Shown here piece by piece: positions 35,622 to 45,843 of a DNA stretch of 64,000 nucleotides. Position numbers and translations under genes: made by a program. Numbering within the stretch: the first letter of the stretch is position 1; every line of letters begins with the position of its first letter. The stretch lies in NCBI RefSeq assembly GCF_024741795.1, contig NZ_CP102950.1:992001-1056000 (forward strand), written 5' to 3'. This stretch comes from Arthrobacter sp. CJ23. GTDB taxonomy: Bacteria; Actinomycetota; Actinomycetes; Actinomycetales; Micrococcaceae. The notes beneath the pieces were generated by a model, which was not told the origin of the DNA, did not search any database, and was given only the letters and a program-made list of their open reading frames with translations.

Positions 35622-36509
35622 CTAGAAATCCTTGCTGCAGGGGCCCGTGCCGAGTTTGGCCAGACCGGCCCGGTCTCCGGCAGCGTAGTCGCGGACCCAG
35701 GACGCTTCATCGAACATGAGCTGTTCGGGATCGCTGACGTGGTCCAGACCCAGCAAGTGCCCCAGTTCGTGCATGATGACGGCGATCCCGATCGCCTCGC
35801 CGCCGGGAGAGTCCAGGATCTCGCCGAACTGGGGCGCATCCAGGGCAACGGAACCGGTGACATAGGCCTTGTAGCCGTTGTTGAGAGCAATGGACGAGCT
35901 TCCGCCCAGCCCCACGGTCTGCCCATCCAGCCGCGGCACCACGTCCGGCGTGGTCCAGGCGATCAGCACCGGAGCCCAGCGGTTCCCATACTTGTCCGGC
36001 TGGTAGCCGGCCCGGTTGTTTGAGGGGACTTCGTCCGTTGTCCCGTCGTAGATGAACTGCAGCCCGGATGCCCAACTGGCCTCCTTAACGGCCTCCTCGA
36101 GCAGCCGCTGCCAGGACGCATGTGCCAGATCCGTGTTCACCACGTAGTGGATGGGACGGCACGGTGAATACGTCAAGGGTGAACCGTCTCCCTTGACCGC
36201 AAGGAACTTGTAGGAGTCGCTGGGCCAGTCGAGCGGCGGCGGGCTGCCCATCGGCGCATTGGCCTCCTCCAGGCCTGGAACCGGATCCCGTCGTTGGCCG
36301 AACGGGAAAATGCCGGGTCCGGCCACCTGGCTTTCGTCCTGCGCGCCGAACAGGGCGGGCCGCAGATCGCCGCTGAAGTACGCGCCGGCACACACCAAAG
36401 AAATGATTCCCAGCAGGAAGAGAACCGCGGCGATGCTGCTGTGCCGCAACCCTTCCCGGGGCGGGGGAACATTGGGGTCCGGCCAACGCGGCGGCCCATA
36501 AGGTTCCAT
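35622..36509 (-). CDS. Membrane-anchored matrixin-like zinc metalloprotease
   Basis: A 295-residue protein. Residues 1-22 are Pro-rich and cytoplasmic, 26-46 form one membrane segment (IAAVLFLLGIISLVCAGAYF), and the rest is outside the cell. The zinc motif HELGHLLGLDH (His247, Glu248, His251, His257) followed by SDPEQLMFDE is that of matrixin/M10-type peptidases, though the usual Met-turn is represented by LMF. The start at 36509 has AGGGGG upstream; an in-frame TTG at 36524 is an alternative. It is at the end of a surface-gene region, facing purU. Substrates unknown. Confidence 0.82.
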   Translation of the reverse strand: MEPYGPPRWPDPNVPPPREGLRHSSIAAVLFLLGIISLVCAGAYFSGDLRPALFGAQDESQVAGPGIFPFGQRRDPVPGLEEANAPMGSPPPLDWPSDSYKFLAVKGDGSPLTYSPCRPIHYVVNTDLAHASWQRLLEEAVKEASWASGLQFIYDGTTDEVPSNNRAGYQPDKYGNRWAPVLIAWTTPDVVPRLDGQTVGLGGSSSIALNNGYKAYVTGSVALDAPQFGEILDSPGGEAIGIAVIMHELGHLLGLDHVSDPEQLMFDEASWVRDYAAGDRAGLAKLGTGPCSKDF

Positions 36510-36776
36510 TGAACCCCCTGCCAAGCGGCACCAAACAGGCGGTGATTGCCGCCGTCGGCCACTCAGACCAGCTTAGGACCGCCAGGCAGCGCCGTCCATG
36601 GGCGGCGCAGGGTGCAGTGCCGGATGTGCAGAACCGGACGCACCGGCTGGAATCCGGACCCAGCCGGTGACTACAGCGTCGGAACAATTTGTCGAGGCTA
36701 TGGACTAACGATTTACTCCAGTCCTAAGATGTACTCGATTGCCGATTCGACCGCTGATTCGTCTGGGGGTGTCGAG

Positions 36777-37679
36777 ATGGAAGCAGCACGCAAGCATGCG
36801 CGCCCCGCTCGAATGCTCCGCTCCATTCTGATCGCGGCAGCCGGTACCGGCCTCTGGATGGTCCTTTCAGCCTCGGCAGCCACCGCGGATTCCGGAAACT
36901 CCTTGCTTGATGGACTGAGCTCCACCGTATCGTCCGCGACGGGAACAGCCGGCGGCGCCGGCGGACCTCTGACCGCGACAGCCAAGCTGTTGGCCCCTGC
37001 GCCTGTGGCCCCTGCGCCGGCCCCGGAGACCTCAGCGGTGACCCAGCTGTCCGAGACCGTGGACGCCACGGTTGCGGACGCAGTTCCCGGCGTCGTCGTA
37101 CTTGCAGAGCCCGTGCTCGACGCGGTAGTGGCACCGCTGGTTCAGGGCACCGTCACGCCGGTTGTTGAGGACGTCGTCGTCCCTGTCCTCCAGCCTGTTG
37201 CTGAGGTAGTTGACCTCCTTGTGCCGCCGGTCGTAGTTCCGGGTGTCGTCCCGGAATCAGTGGTGCCGGACGTCGCGGGCGAAGTGCTCGGCACGGCATT
37301 CCAGACCCGGACAGATGGTTCTGGCCCGCAGCCCGGCATGCTGGCCCAGGAACTCAAGGGGCCCGCCGGCAGCCTAGTTGCCGGTGCCCCACCATCCTGG
37401 AAGTTTGCCCCTGGCGGCATCGAACACTGGCCTGCAACAGGCCAGCACAGTCGCAGTGTTCCGGGCGGGAATTCCCCGATTGGTCTTCCGAACTGGCCCG
37501 CCGGCAATGCTGCCGGGGCCGGGTCCGGCAATGGACCGGCCGGCGGCTCAGCTGCGTCCGCAGCCTGGCTGCAGGGCGGCTTTGCCCTGCCTCCACTGTC
37601 CGGCGACGGTCTGGCAGTTGAGGCAGCCCAGCACCTTCCCGCACCGGTCTCGTTCGACCCCGGTTCTTCTCCTGACTGA
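36777..37679 (+). CDS. Secreted Val/Pro/Ala-rich protein of unknown function
   Basis: A 300-residue protein with no family I recognise. A basic N-terminus and hydrophobic stretch (MLRSILIAAAGTGLWMVLSA, about 13-32) followed by SAATADS gives a Sec signal peptide cut near residue 38. The mature part has a Val/Pro-rich middle (VVAPLVQGTVTPVVEDVVVP, VDLLVPPVVVPGVVPE) and a Gly/Asn/Pro-rich end without a membrane anchor or sorting motif. ATG 36777 has GGGGGT seven bases upstream. It is followed by the LARTG-anchored repeat protein, separated by a small hairpin. The 267 bases upstream show no clear promoter. Confidence 0.65.
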   Translation: MEAARKHARPARMLRSILIAAAGTGLWMVLSASAATADSGNSLLDGLSSTVSSATGTAGGAGGPLTATAKLLAPAPVAPAPAPETSAVTQLSETVDATVADAVPGVVVLAEPVLDAVVAPLVQGTVTPVVEDVVVPVLQPVAEVVDLLVPPVVVPGVVPESVVPDVAGEVLGTAFQTRTDGSGPQPGMLAQELKGPAGSLVAGAPPSWKFAPGGIEHWPATGQHSRSVPGGNSPIGLPNWPAGNAAGAGSGNGPAGGSAASAAWLQGGFALPPLSGDGLAVEAAQHLPAPVSFDPGSSPD

Positions 37680-37690
37680 TTCCTGACCCC

Positions 37691-37710
37691 GCCGCGCCTC
37701 GTCGCGCGGC
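37691..37710 (+). terminator. Small GC hairpin between the two surface-protein genes
   Basis: GCCGCGC (37691-37697) pairs with GCGCGGC (37704-37710) over a six-base loop, 11 bases after the stop at 37679. No T-run. Possible terminator or attenuator. Confidence 0.35.
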
Positions 37711-37773
37711 CAACGGTCATTAGGCGTCCTCGGTTTGGCGCCCTGGAATCAAGCTGTTCAGGAGAAAACCAAA

Positions 37774-38892
37774 ATGCACAAAATCGTACGACGAGGGATG
37801 CTTGGCACCCTCATTGCCGGAGGAATCATTGCCTTCGGCGCCACCGCAGCAAACGCTGCGGACACAGCCAGTGGACAGGTGGACATCCAGTTCGGGACTC
37901 AGGGGGTGGCGACGGCGGCGGTCCCTGTCATCGTCGGAGCCGTCTCTGTGGACCTCGGCGTTGATGCCCCGGCGAGCAAGGGCAGCACTGATTCCTTCGC
38001 TTCGGCGGACGTCCTGGCGCCTGCGGGCGCAGTGGCTGCTTCGGTGGATGTGGCGTTGGGGTCTCAGGGGGTGGCGACGGCGGCGGTCCCTGTCATCGTC
38101 GGAGCCGCTTCCCTGGACCTCGGCGTTGCTGCCCCGGCGAGCAAGGGCAGCACTGATTCCTTCGCTTCGGCGGACGTCCAGGCGCCTGCGGGCGCAGTGG
38201 CTGCTTCGGTGGATGTGGCGTTGGGGTCTCAGGGGGTGGCGACGGCGGCGGTCCCTGTCATCGTCGGAGCCGCTTCCCTGGACCTCGGCGTTGCTGCTCC
38301 GGGGAGCAAGGGCAGCACTGATTCCTTCGCTTCGGCGGACGTCCTGGCGCCTGCGGGCGCAGGGGCTGCTTCGGTGGATGTGGCGTTGGGGTCTCTGGGG
38401 GTGGCTCCGGCGGCGGTCCCTGTCATCGTCGAGCCCACCTCCCCGAACCTCGGCGCTATCGACCCGGCGGGCACCGGTGGCGGAACTGCCATCGGACTGC
38501 TCAGGGCCGGCACGCTGGGGGAGAACGGCCTCGTCTCCAGAGCGCTGCTGGGCTCGCCCGACTCCGTTCCGCTCAGTTTGGGCGAGACCTTGTTCGGTGT
38601 TGACGGACCCCTGGCGCCGGTGGTGAACCCGCCGGTGGTCAACCCGCCGGTGGTGAACCCGCCGGTGGTGAACCCGCCGGTGGTGAACCCGCCGGTGGTG
38701 AACCCGCCGGTGGTGAACCCGCTGGCGGCCAAGCAGCTTGGAGGCGTGTCCGCCGTCGGCGTTGCTGCGGCACTTGCCAGGACGGGCGTCAACGATCTGT
38801 GGCTGCCGCTGGCGGCGTCCCTGCTCCTGGCAGGGCTGCTGTTCACCTTGGTGGCCCGCCGGGAGACAGGTTGGTGGCCCGCCGGAAGATAG
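37774..38892 (+). CDS. Repeat-rich surface protein with LARTG sorting signal
   Basis: A 372-residue exported protein. It has a signal peptide (GMLGTLIAGGIIAFGATAAN, cut after ANA near 29), about 3.5 tandem copies of a 55-residue repeat (about 35-230; core SQGVATAAVPVIVGAASLDL), a linker, seven pentapeptides VVNPP (about 283-317) and a C-terminal sorting signal: LARTG (334-338), a hydrophobic stretch LPLAASLLLAGLLFTLVA and a charged tail. LAxTG is the motif of class E sortases, so it should be covalently fixed to the cell wall. AGGAGA precedes ATG 37774. The repeats resemble no catalytic domain; a structural role is likely. Confidence 0.75.
   Translation: MHKIVRRGMLGTLIAGGIIAFGATAANAADTASGQVDIQFGTQGVATAAVPVIVGAVSVDLGVDAPASKGSTDSFASADVLAPAGAVAASVDVALGSQGVATAAVPVIVGAASLDLGVAAPASKGSTDSFASADVQAPAGAVAASVDVALGSQGVATAAVPVIVGAASLDLGVAAPGSKGSTDSFASADVLAPAGAGAASVDVALGSLGVAPAAVPVIVEPTSPNLGAIDPAGTGGGTAIGLLRAGTLGENGLVSRALLGSPDSVPLSLGETLFGVDGPLAPVVNPPVVNPPVVNPPVVNPPVVNPPVVNPPVVNPLAAKQLGGVSAVGVAAALARTGVNDLWLPLAASLLLAGLLFTLVARRETGWWPAGR
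37876..38460 (+). repeat. 165-base in-frame tandem repeats
   Basis: Units begin at about 37876, 38041, 38206 and 38371 (exact 165-base steps), the last one partial and more diverged. Units two and three are nearly identical at the DNA level, which implies recent duplication or homogenisation. All keep the reading frame of the surface protein. Confidence 0.85.
38620..38724 (+). repeat. 15-base in-frame tandem repeats (VVNPP)
   Basis: Seven consecutive copies of GTGGTGAACCCGCCG with one T-to-C variant in the second and a CTG end in the last. The repeat encodes the proline-rich stalk before the sorting signal; its copy number is likely to vary between strains. Confidence 0.9.
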
Positions 38893-38919
38893 GAGCAAGG
38901 CGCAGCTAGACGTCAGATG

Positions 38920-38965
38920 GGCATTTGTTCCTCCGCAGGGCGCGCCCCGCGGAGGAACAAATGCC
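38920..38965. terminator. Bidirectional terminator between convergent genes
   Basis: A perfect 17-base stem (38920-38936 with 38949-38965; left arm GGCATTTGTTCCTCCGC) around a 12-base loop. It lies between the stop of the surface protein (38892) and the stop of the VIT transporter (38983). Confidence 0.75.
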
Positions 38966-38982
38966 GCACCCGCACTGCGGGA

Positions 38983-40191
38983 CTAGACAATCACAGCACC
39001 AAACGCGAGCCCCAGCCCGTAAGTGGCGGCAGCCGCTCCGATTCCGATCGCCAGCTGCCGCAGGCCGCGGCTCAGCGGTGAGGTTCCGGAGAGCAGCCCG
39101 ACGACGGCGCCCGTCGCCAGGAGTGCCACTCCCACCAGCACGCCCGCTACCATCAGCGCGGCCAGGCCGCTCATGCCGAAGATGAAGGGCAGGATCGGCA
39201 CGATGGCGCCGGAGGCGAAGAAGCAGAAACTGGACAAGGCGGCGCCCCAGGCGGAGCCGACAGTTTCGTGCTCGTCCTCGGGCTCCTCCGTTTCGGGGTG
39301 CAGGGAGAGGCTGGGATCGCAGTCGCAGCTGTAGAGGCCCATGCGTTCGGCCGCCCGGTGCTCGGCTGCTTCGTGGCTCATGCCGCGGGCCAGATACACC
39401 AGGACGAGCTCATTGTGTTCGATGTCCAAGGACGGAGCGGCGGTCAAGGTGGCCTGCGTGGGCCGGGTGGCATTCAGCAGTTCGCGCTGGGAGCGGACCG
39501 AGACGTACTCGCCTGCGCCCATGGACAGTGCACCGGCCAGAAGGCCCGCCACGCCGCTCATCAGCACCACGGGGCTGGGAACTCCGGTAGCGGCCATGCC
39601 CATGACAAGGGACAGGTTGCTGACCAGGCCGTCATTGGCGCCGAATACAGCCGCGCGGAAGGTGCCGGAGAGCCTGTTGCGGCCGCGGGTTGCGAGTCCG
39701 CGGACGACTTCCTCGTGGATCTGTTCGTCGGCGGCCATGGCTGCCGTGGCTGCGGGGTCACTCGCGTAGGGTGAGCGGCCCTCGGCACGCTGGGCGAGTG
39801 CCAGCACAAATACGGAGCCGAAGTGGCGGGCCAGGAAGCCGAGCAATTGGCTGCGGGCGGAGGCGCCCTTGGGCATGCCCGCGTGCTCGCCGAGGAGCCT
39901 CAGCCAGTGGGCCTCGTGCCGGCCTTCGGCCTCGGCGAGGGCCAGGAGGATTTCGCGTTCCTCGCCGTCGCGGCGCAGTGCGAGTTCACGGTAGACGGCC
40001 GCTTCGGCCCGTTCATCGGCCAGGTATTGGCGCCAGCGGCGGATGTCCGACGACGACGGCGCCGGGCGGGAGGCTGACGTGTCGGCCGGGGCCCACAGGC
40101 GGGACCCTGCGCCTGCGGGGGCTGCTCCGGGGGTGGATGCTGCGTCCGGAGCGGGGCTCGACGGATGGCGGGATTCCTGGTGCTTCTGCAC
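38983..40191 (-). CDS. VIT1/CCC1-family iron/manganese transporter with ferritin-like domain
   Basis: A 402-residue protein. After a Pro/Ala-rich N-terminus, residues about 48-180 form a ferritin-like helical domain (RQYLADERAEAAVYRELALRR; AEGRHEAHWLRLLGEHAG; ADEQIHEEVVRGLA) with Glu/His metal ligands, and residues about 185-402 form the VIT1 transport domain (FRAAVFGANDGLVSNLSLVMGM, MGAGEYVSVRSQREL) with five membrane helices. Such fused proteins move Fe2+ or Mn2+ out of the cytoplasm. A cytoplasmic loop carries an acidic stretch ETEEPEDEHE. Monocistronic, ending at a shared terminator. Confidence 0.88.
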   Translation of the reverse strand: MQKHQESRHPSSPAPDAASTPGAAPAGAGSRLWAPADTSASRPAPSSSDIRRWRQYLADERAEAAVYRELALRRDGEEREILLALAEAEGRHEAHWLRLLGEHAGMPKGASARSQLLGFLARHFGSVFVLALAQRAEGRSPYASDPAATAAMAADEQIHEEVVRGLATRGRNRLSGTFRAAVFGANDGLVSNLSLVMGMAATGVPSPVVLMSGVAGLLAGALSMGAGEYVSVRSQRELLNATRPTQATLTAAPSLDIEHNELVLVYLARGMSHEAAEHRAAERMGLYSCDCDPSLSLHPETEEPEDEHETVGSAWGAALSSFCFFASGAIVPILPFIFGMSGLAALMVAGVLVGVALLATGAVVGLLSGTSPLSRGLRQLAIGIGAAAATYGLGLAFGAVIV

Positions 40192-40445
40192 TTCTACTCC
40201 TGTGCTGGCTGGGGCTTTTGCGGCCCCATTGCACGCCCACCTTACCGCGAATTTCAGCGGGTTTTTGGCTGGTGTTCCTCAACGGAATTCTTAGGCGGAC
40301 CGTAAAGACGATTCCGTGCCGCGCGCCGAAGAATGGTGCCTTGACCCATGCAACGGGCAGTGCTCAGATGGAATGACAGGAACGGGACGGCATGGATCCC
40401 GTACGCGCAGGGCTCGCTTCAGCCCCCTGAGACGGAGGTTGCATC

Positions 40446-40637
40446 ATGGACACCACCGCATCACACGCCCGGCATCCGGACCGGCCAACCATCGAGTCCG
40501 ACCCCGCCTATGACTACAACGAGGACGAGGTAGTGGACGAGGCCTGGACGGAGGACGACGAAGCCCCCGCCGACGAGGAACGCGTGGTCCCCCTGGACGA
40601 AGTGGATGATTTCCGCGAGCCCGAGGAAGAAATCTGA
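40446..40637 (+). CDS. Small very acidic protein of unknown function
   Basis: A 63-residue protein without known domain. About a third of residues are Asp or Glu, mostly after residue 18 (YDYNEDEVVDEAWTEDDEAP), and there is no Cys or membrane segment, so it is probably disordered and cytoplasmic. The ATG at 40446 has a good GGAGG seven bases upstream, which supports a real gene. An open frame on the opposite strand (40514-40957) overlaps it; the Ser-rich end of that frame is just the complement of these acidic codons. Upstream, 40192-40445 shows no other gene. Confidence 0.5.
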   Translation: MDTTASHARHPDRPTIESDPAYDYNEDEVVDEAWTEDDEAPADEERVVPLDEVDDFREPEEEI

Positions 40638-40957
40638 GCTGCAGCCGCCGTTCCAAACGGCCGCCGGGGCTCAGGAGCCGGCGCGAAGCTGAAGCGTTTT
40701 TCGACGCCTGCCGGCCTGCCCCGGGCGGCGACCGTCAATGAAAGCGTCCGCGTAGCCGGGCACCAGCGCGCCGGACGCACGGACTGGCCCAAGGCGTCCG
40801 TGATCAGCCGCGGTTCGTGGTGCCAGTGGTGCTCGAGCTCCCCGCCAACCACGAACGTCACGGTGCCGAGCACCAGGTCGACGCCCGGAATCACACGGAC
40901 TGAGGCGGGTTCTGCGGTGTGGACAGAATCGGGGGAGTGCGGCACGTGCCTGCTCAT
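40514..40957 (-). CDS. Doubtful hypothetical protein in a 571-base gap
   Basis: Between 40638 and 41208 no recognised gene is present, but a minus-strand frame from ATG 40957 gives a protein-like stretch (VDLVLGTVTFVVGGELEHHW, RLITDALGQSVRPARWCPAT). It would run to 40514, overlapping the acidic gene in antisense and ending in a Ser-rich tail that looks non-coding. It may be a real small protein whose true end was lost, or chance. No ribosome site was convincing. Confidence 0.3.
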   Translation of the reverse strand: MSRHVPHSPDSVHTAEPASVRVIPGVDLVLGTVTFVVGGELEHHWHHEPRLITDALGQSVRPARWCPATRTLSLTVAARGRPAGVEKRFSFAPAPEPRRPFGTAAAAQISSSGSRKSSTSSRGTTRSSSAGASSSSVQASSTTSSSL

Positions 40958-41142
40958 TGCGGGAGATGCTCTTGCCCGCTCGGTTGTCTCGGGTCCGGAG
41001 CCGGGCCGCTTCCTCATCCGAACCACCCGCGAACATGGGGTTGGTGCGTGGCAAGTCGGAGCTTGGCGCCACATCTCTTGAAGCTGGCACTACTGTACCG
41101 CAGGCGCCCAGCCTCATGGCACCGTTTTTTGCCGCATTAACG

Positions 41143-41185
41143 ACGACGGCGGTGCGGCCCCCGCAAAGGGCGGCACCGCCGTCGT
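41143..41185 (-). terminator. Terminator of the symporter gene
   Basis: ACGACGGCGGTGC (41143-41155) pairs exactly with GCACCGCCGTCGT (41173-41185) over a 17-base loop, 24 bases past the symporter stop (41209) on the minus strand. Confidence 0.6.
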
Positions 41186-41208
41186 GGTTGCTGTAGTTCC
41201 GGGACGCC

Positions 41209-42726
41209 CTACACTGTGGAGGCCGGAACCTCTTCTTCGGCCAGCTTGGTGCCGGCGACGCGGTCCGTCCAGGCCTTCATGACGGCAGGGTCGGTGGGCT
41301 TGCTGAGGAGCGAAACCACCACGTAGACCACTGCCGAGGCGATGAGGCCGTAGTAGATGGGCTCGTTGGCGTAGATGCCGTCCAGCGGCGCCTTCGCGTT
41401 GATTTCGAGGATGATCATGGTGCCGAGGGTGATCACGGAGCCAACACCCATGGAGGCGGCCGCGGCGATGCCCGTCCCACGCTTCCAGGCGAGGCCACCG
41501 ATGATGGCAACCAGCAGGCCGCCCACCAGGATGTCGTAGGCGATGGTCAAGGCGGCCACAACGTCCTTGGTGCTGATGGCGATGATGATGGCGACGATGC
41601 CGAGCCCGAGGACCCAGTAGCGGTTGGCCTTGACGTCGTGCTCGGGGTTGTCCGAGTCGGACGTGTCCACGTTCTTGCCGAACCAGCTGGCCACGAAGGG
41701 CATGACGTCGGCACGGGCAACGGTGGCTGCGGCGATCAGCGCGCCGGAAGCGGTGGACATCATGGCTGCGACGGCGGCGGCCAGGACGAGGCCGCCGATG
41801 CCGATCGGGAGCAGGTGCGTGGCGACTTCGGCGTAGACGTCGTCCTTGGCCTTGATCTCAATGCCGGCCAGCGCAACGTTTGCGGCCATGCCGATCAGCG
41901 CACCGGCGAGGCCGTAGAGGATGCAGTAGACGCCGGCGGTGGCGCCGCCCCAGCGGGCAACCGTGGGGGTCTTGGCGGTGAAGACGCGCTGCCAGATGTC
42001 CTGCCCGATGAGCAGTCCCAGGGTGTAGACCACAAAGTACGTGATGATGGTCTGCAGGCCGATGCCGTCGATCTGGAAGAAGCTGGCGTCCACGCGGGCA
42101 CGGATGCCGTCCAGGCCGCCGGCTGCGTTGAGGGCGAACGGGAGCATCAGGAAGAAGATGCCCACCGTCTTGATGACGAACTGGACCTGGTCGGCCAGGG
42201 TGATGGACCACATGCCGCCGATGGTGGAGTAGACCAGCACGATCGCACCGCCGATGGCGATGGCGAGCCAGCGCTCCCAGCCGAAGAGGACAACGAAGAT
42301 GGTGGCGTAGGCGCCGGTGGACGTGGCGCACAGCATGAGCGTGTAGGCCAGCATGACGATACCGGAGGTCTGCGTGGCCTTGCTGCCGTAGCGAAGCGTC
42401 AGCATCTGGGAGACCGTGTAGATCTTCAGCTTCTGGATGGTGCCGGCGAAGAGCAGGCTCAGCAGGAGCACGCCCGCGCCGATGGCCACCACGAGCCACA
42501 TGCCGGAGATGCCGAACTTGTAGCCGAGGCCGACGCCGCCAACGGTGGAGGCACCGCCCAGGACGACGGCTGCCATGGTGCCGGTGTAGAGGAACGGGCC
42601 CAGACGGCGTCCTGCCACGAGGAAGTCACTGTTGTTCTTGGTACGGGACTTGCCCCACCAGCCGAAGGCCAGCATGGCGAGCAGATACACAACAACTATC
42701 GCGATGTTGATGAACGAAGAGTCCAT
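41209..42726 (-). CDS. Sodium:solute symporter (SSS family)
   Basis: A 505-residue permease with about 13 membrane segments, beginning INIAIVVVYLLAMLAFGWWG and SDFLVAGRRLGPFLYTGTMAA, the family opening, with GGASTVGGVGLGYKFGISGMW in helix 2 and ADQVQFVIKTVGIFF near 190. SSS members import sugars, amino acids, vitamins or purines with Na+. The start at 42726 has AGGGAG upstream; the frame continues to 42957 through the promoter. It is divergent from the XRE-cupin regulator, which likely controls it, and lies near the ureohydrolase-ThDP operon, so an amine, guanidino compound or amino acid is a plausible substrate. Confidence 0.85.
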   Translation of the reverse strand: MDSSFINIAIVVVYLLAMLAFGWWGKSRTKNNSDFLVAGRRLGPFLYTGTMAAVVLGGASTVGGVGLGYKFGISGMWLVVAIGAGVLLLSLLFAGTIQKLKIYTVSQMLTLRYGSKATQTSGIVMLAYTLMLCATSTGAYATIFVVLFGWERWLAIAIGGAIVLVYSTIGGMWSITLADQVQFVIKTVGIFFLMLPFALNAAGGLDGIRARVDASFFQIDGIGLQTIITYFVVYTLGLLIGQDIWQRVFTAKTPTVARWGGATAGVYCILYGLAGALIGMAANVALAGIEIKAKDDVYAEVATHLLPIGIGGLVLAAAVAAMMSTASGALIAAATVARADVMPFVASWFGKNVDTSDSDNPEHDVKANRYWVLGLGIVAIIIAISTKDVVAALTIAYDILVGGLLVAIIGGLAWKRGTGIAAAASMGVGSVITLGTMIILEINAKAPLDGIYANEPIYYGLIASAVVYVVVSLLSKPTDPAVMKAWTDRVAGTKLAEEEVPASTV

Positions 42727-42842
42727 GGTTGGCTCCCTGGAGCTGATGCGCAGAGTGTTGGGGTTTCCGACGATACTCCTGCGTATCGCGGAGTCTCTGC
42801 GCTGATGGTTTTGGGGGGTGGCTTGTGTTGTGTGCCTCACAA

Positions 42843-42891
42843 GCAACACTTGTTGCCTAAGAGAATACGTTGTGATGGGAGTAACAGTCAA
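42843..42891 (-). promoter_or_regulatory. Symporter promoter and overlapping palindrome
   Basis: On the minus strand TTGACT (42891-42886), an 18-base spacer and TATTCT (42867-42862) form a promoter. The palindrome GCAACA-CT-TGTTGC (42843-42856) covers the expected start point, a natural operator for the divergent XRE-cupin regulator. The leader to the symporter ATG is about 125 bases; nothing else was seen in it. Confidence 0.55.
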
Positions 42892-42992
42892 TTGGCGATG
42901 CGCCGCAATTGTGTTTTCAGGCCGGAATGGAGCGTGATCCCAGTAGTATGGCTGCAATAACAGGGCCGCTGGGCGGCCTGAAAGGTTCGTGA

Positions 42993-43568
42993 ATGAAGGC
43001 TCTACCCGTTGAACCGAGCAATGTACCCGTTGCCATCGGTTCCAGAATCCGCGCCGCCCGCCAGTCGCAGCGCCTCACCATCGAACAGGTTGCGGACGCC
43101 ACCGGCCTGACCAAGGGGTTCCTCAGCCGTGTGGAGCGGGACCTGACGTCGCCGTCGGTCGCTTCGCTTGTCACGCTGTGCCAGGTCCTGTCGGTCTCCG
43201 TCGGTGACCTGTTTGCGGCCCCGGAAACCCACCTGACCCGGCGCGACGACGGGCCCAGGATTTCGCTCGGCGGCGAGGGGATTGTCGAGCGGCTGCTGAC
43301 GGCCCGTTCCGAGCGCCGCCTGCAGATCCTGCGGGCCATCATCGAACCCCGCGGCCGCGGGGAGTCAGAGTTGTACGCCGTGGACTGCGACGTCGACGTC
43401 CTCCATGTGGTCAAGGGGCGCATCAAGCTGATCCTGACCAACGAGGAGTATGAGCTTGAGGAGGGCGACACCCTGTCCTTCCCCGGCCGGGAGCCCCACA
43501 CCTGGGTCAACCCCACCGACGAGACCGTCGAGGTCCTCTGGATCCTGGTTCCCGCCGCAAGCCGGTAG
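42993..43568 (+). CDS. XRE-family regulator with C-terminal cupin domain
   Basis: A 191-residue regulator: an N-terminal Cro/C1-type helix-turn-helix (IGSRIRAARQSQRLTIEQVA, then GLTKGFLSRVERDLTSPSVA, about 15-70) and a cupin_2 sensor (about 115-188, DVLHVVKGRIKLILTNEEYELEEGD and HTWVNPTDETVEVLW). PuuR-type regulators of polyamine and amino-acid catabolism have this layout. It faces the symporter with a palindrome between them. It is followed by a hairpin repeat. Confidence 0.88.
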   Translation: MKALPVEPSNVPVAIGSRIRAARQSQRLTIEQVADATGLTKGFLSRVERDLTSPSVASLVTLCQVLSVSVGDLFAAPETHLTRRDDGPRISLGGEGIVERLLTARSERRLQILRAIIEPRGRGESELYAVDCDVDVLHVVKGRIKLILTNEEYELEEGDTLSFPGREPHTWVNPTDETVEVLWILVPAASR

Positions 43569-43582
43569 GCCTGGTTTCCCGT

Positions 43583-43642
43583 TTCGACGGTTCCCCGCGT
43601 TCCCGATGTTGCGACGCATCGAACGTGCGGGGAGCCGTCGAA
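43583..43642. repeat. Intergenic hairpin element, copy 2 (also a terminator)
   Basis: TTCGACGGTTCCCCGC (43583-43598) pairs with 43627-43642 with one G-T wobble. Arms, spacing and a TTGCGAC in the loop match the element at 35509-35568. It lies between convergent genes (stops at 43568 and 43656). Confidence 0.7.
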
Positions 43643-43655
43643 GCGGCCGCGCGAC

Positions 43656-45629
<1,974 letters not shown>

Positions 45630-45843
45630 GTGGTCCTTTCGCGCAGCCTGGAGGCTGCTCCAGAAGGAGCGTATGGCCGGGCCCGACGGCGGGACCCCGG
45701 TTTTTATGGAATCTTTACGCCTCTTGTGACGGGCGTCTCATGCGCCAAGAGAATCTGCTCGTAAACATGTGATGCATATAGGGCAACTTTGAGTGTATGA
45801 TGGGTGTCACAGTCATCAATCGATCTCGAAGGAGAGGCGTATT

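Noticed and set aside
37876..38724. Tandem repeats considered as a CRISPR or satellite
   Set aside because: The 165- and 15-base units are contiguous and in frame within one exported protein.
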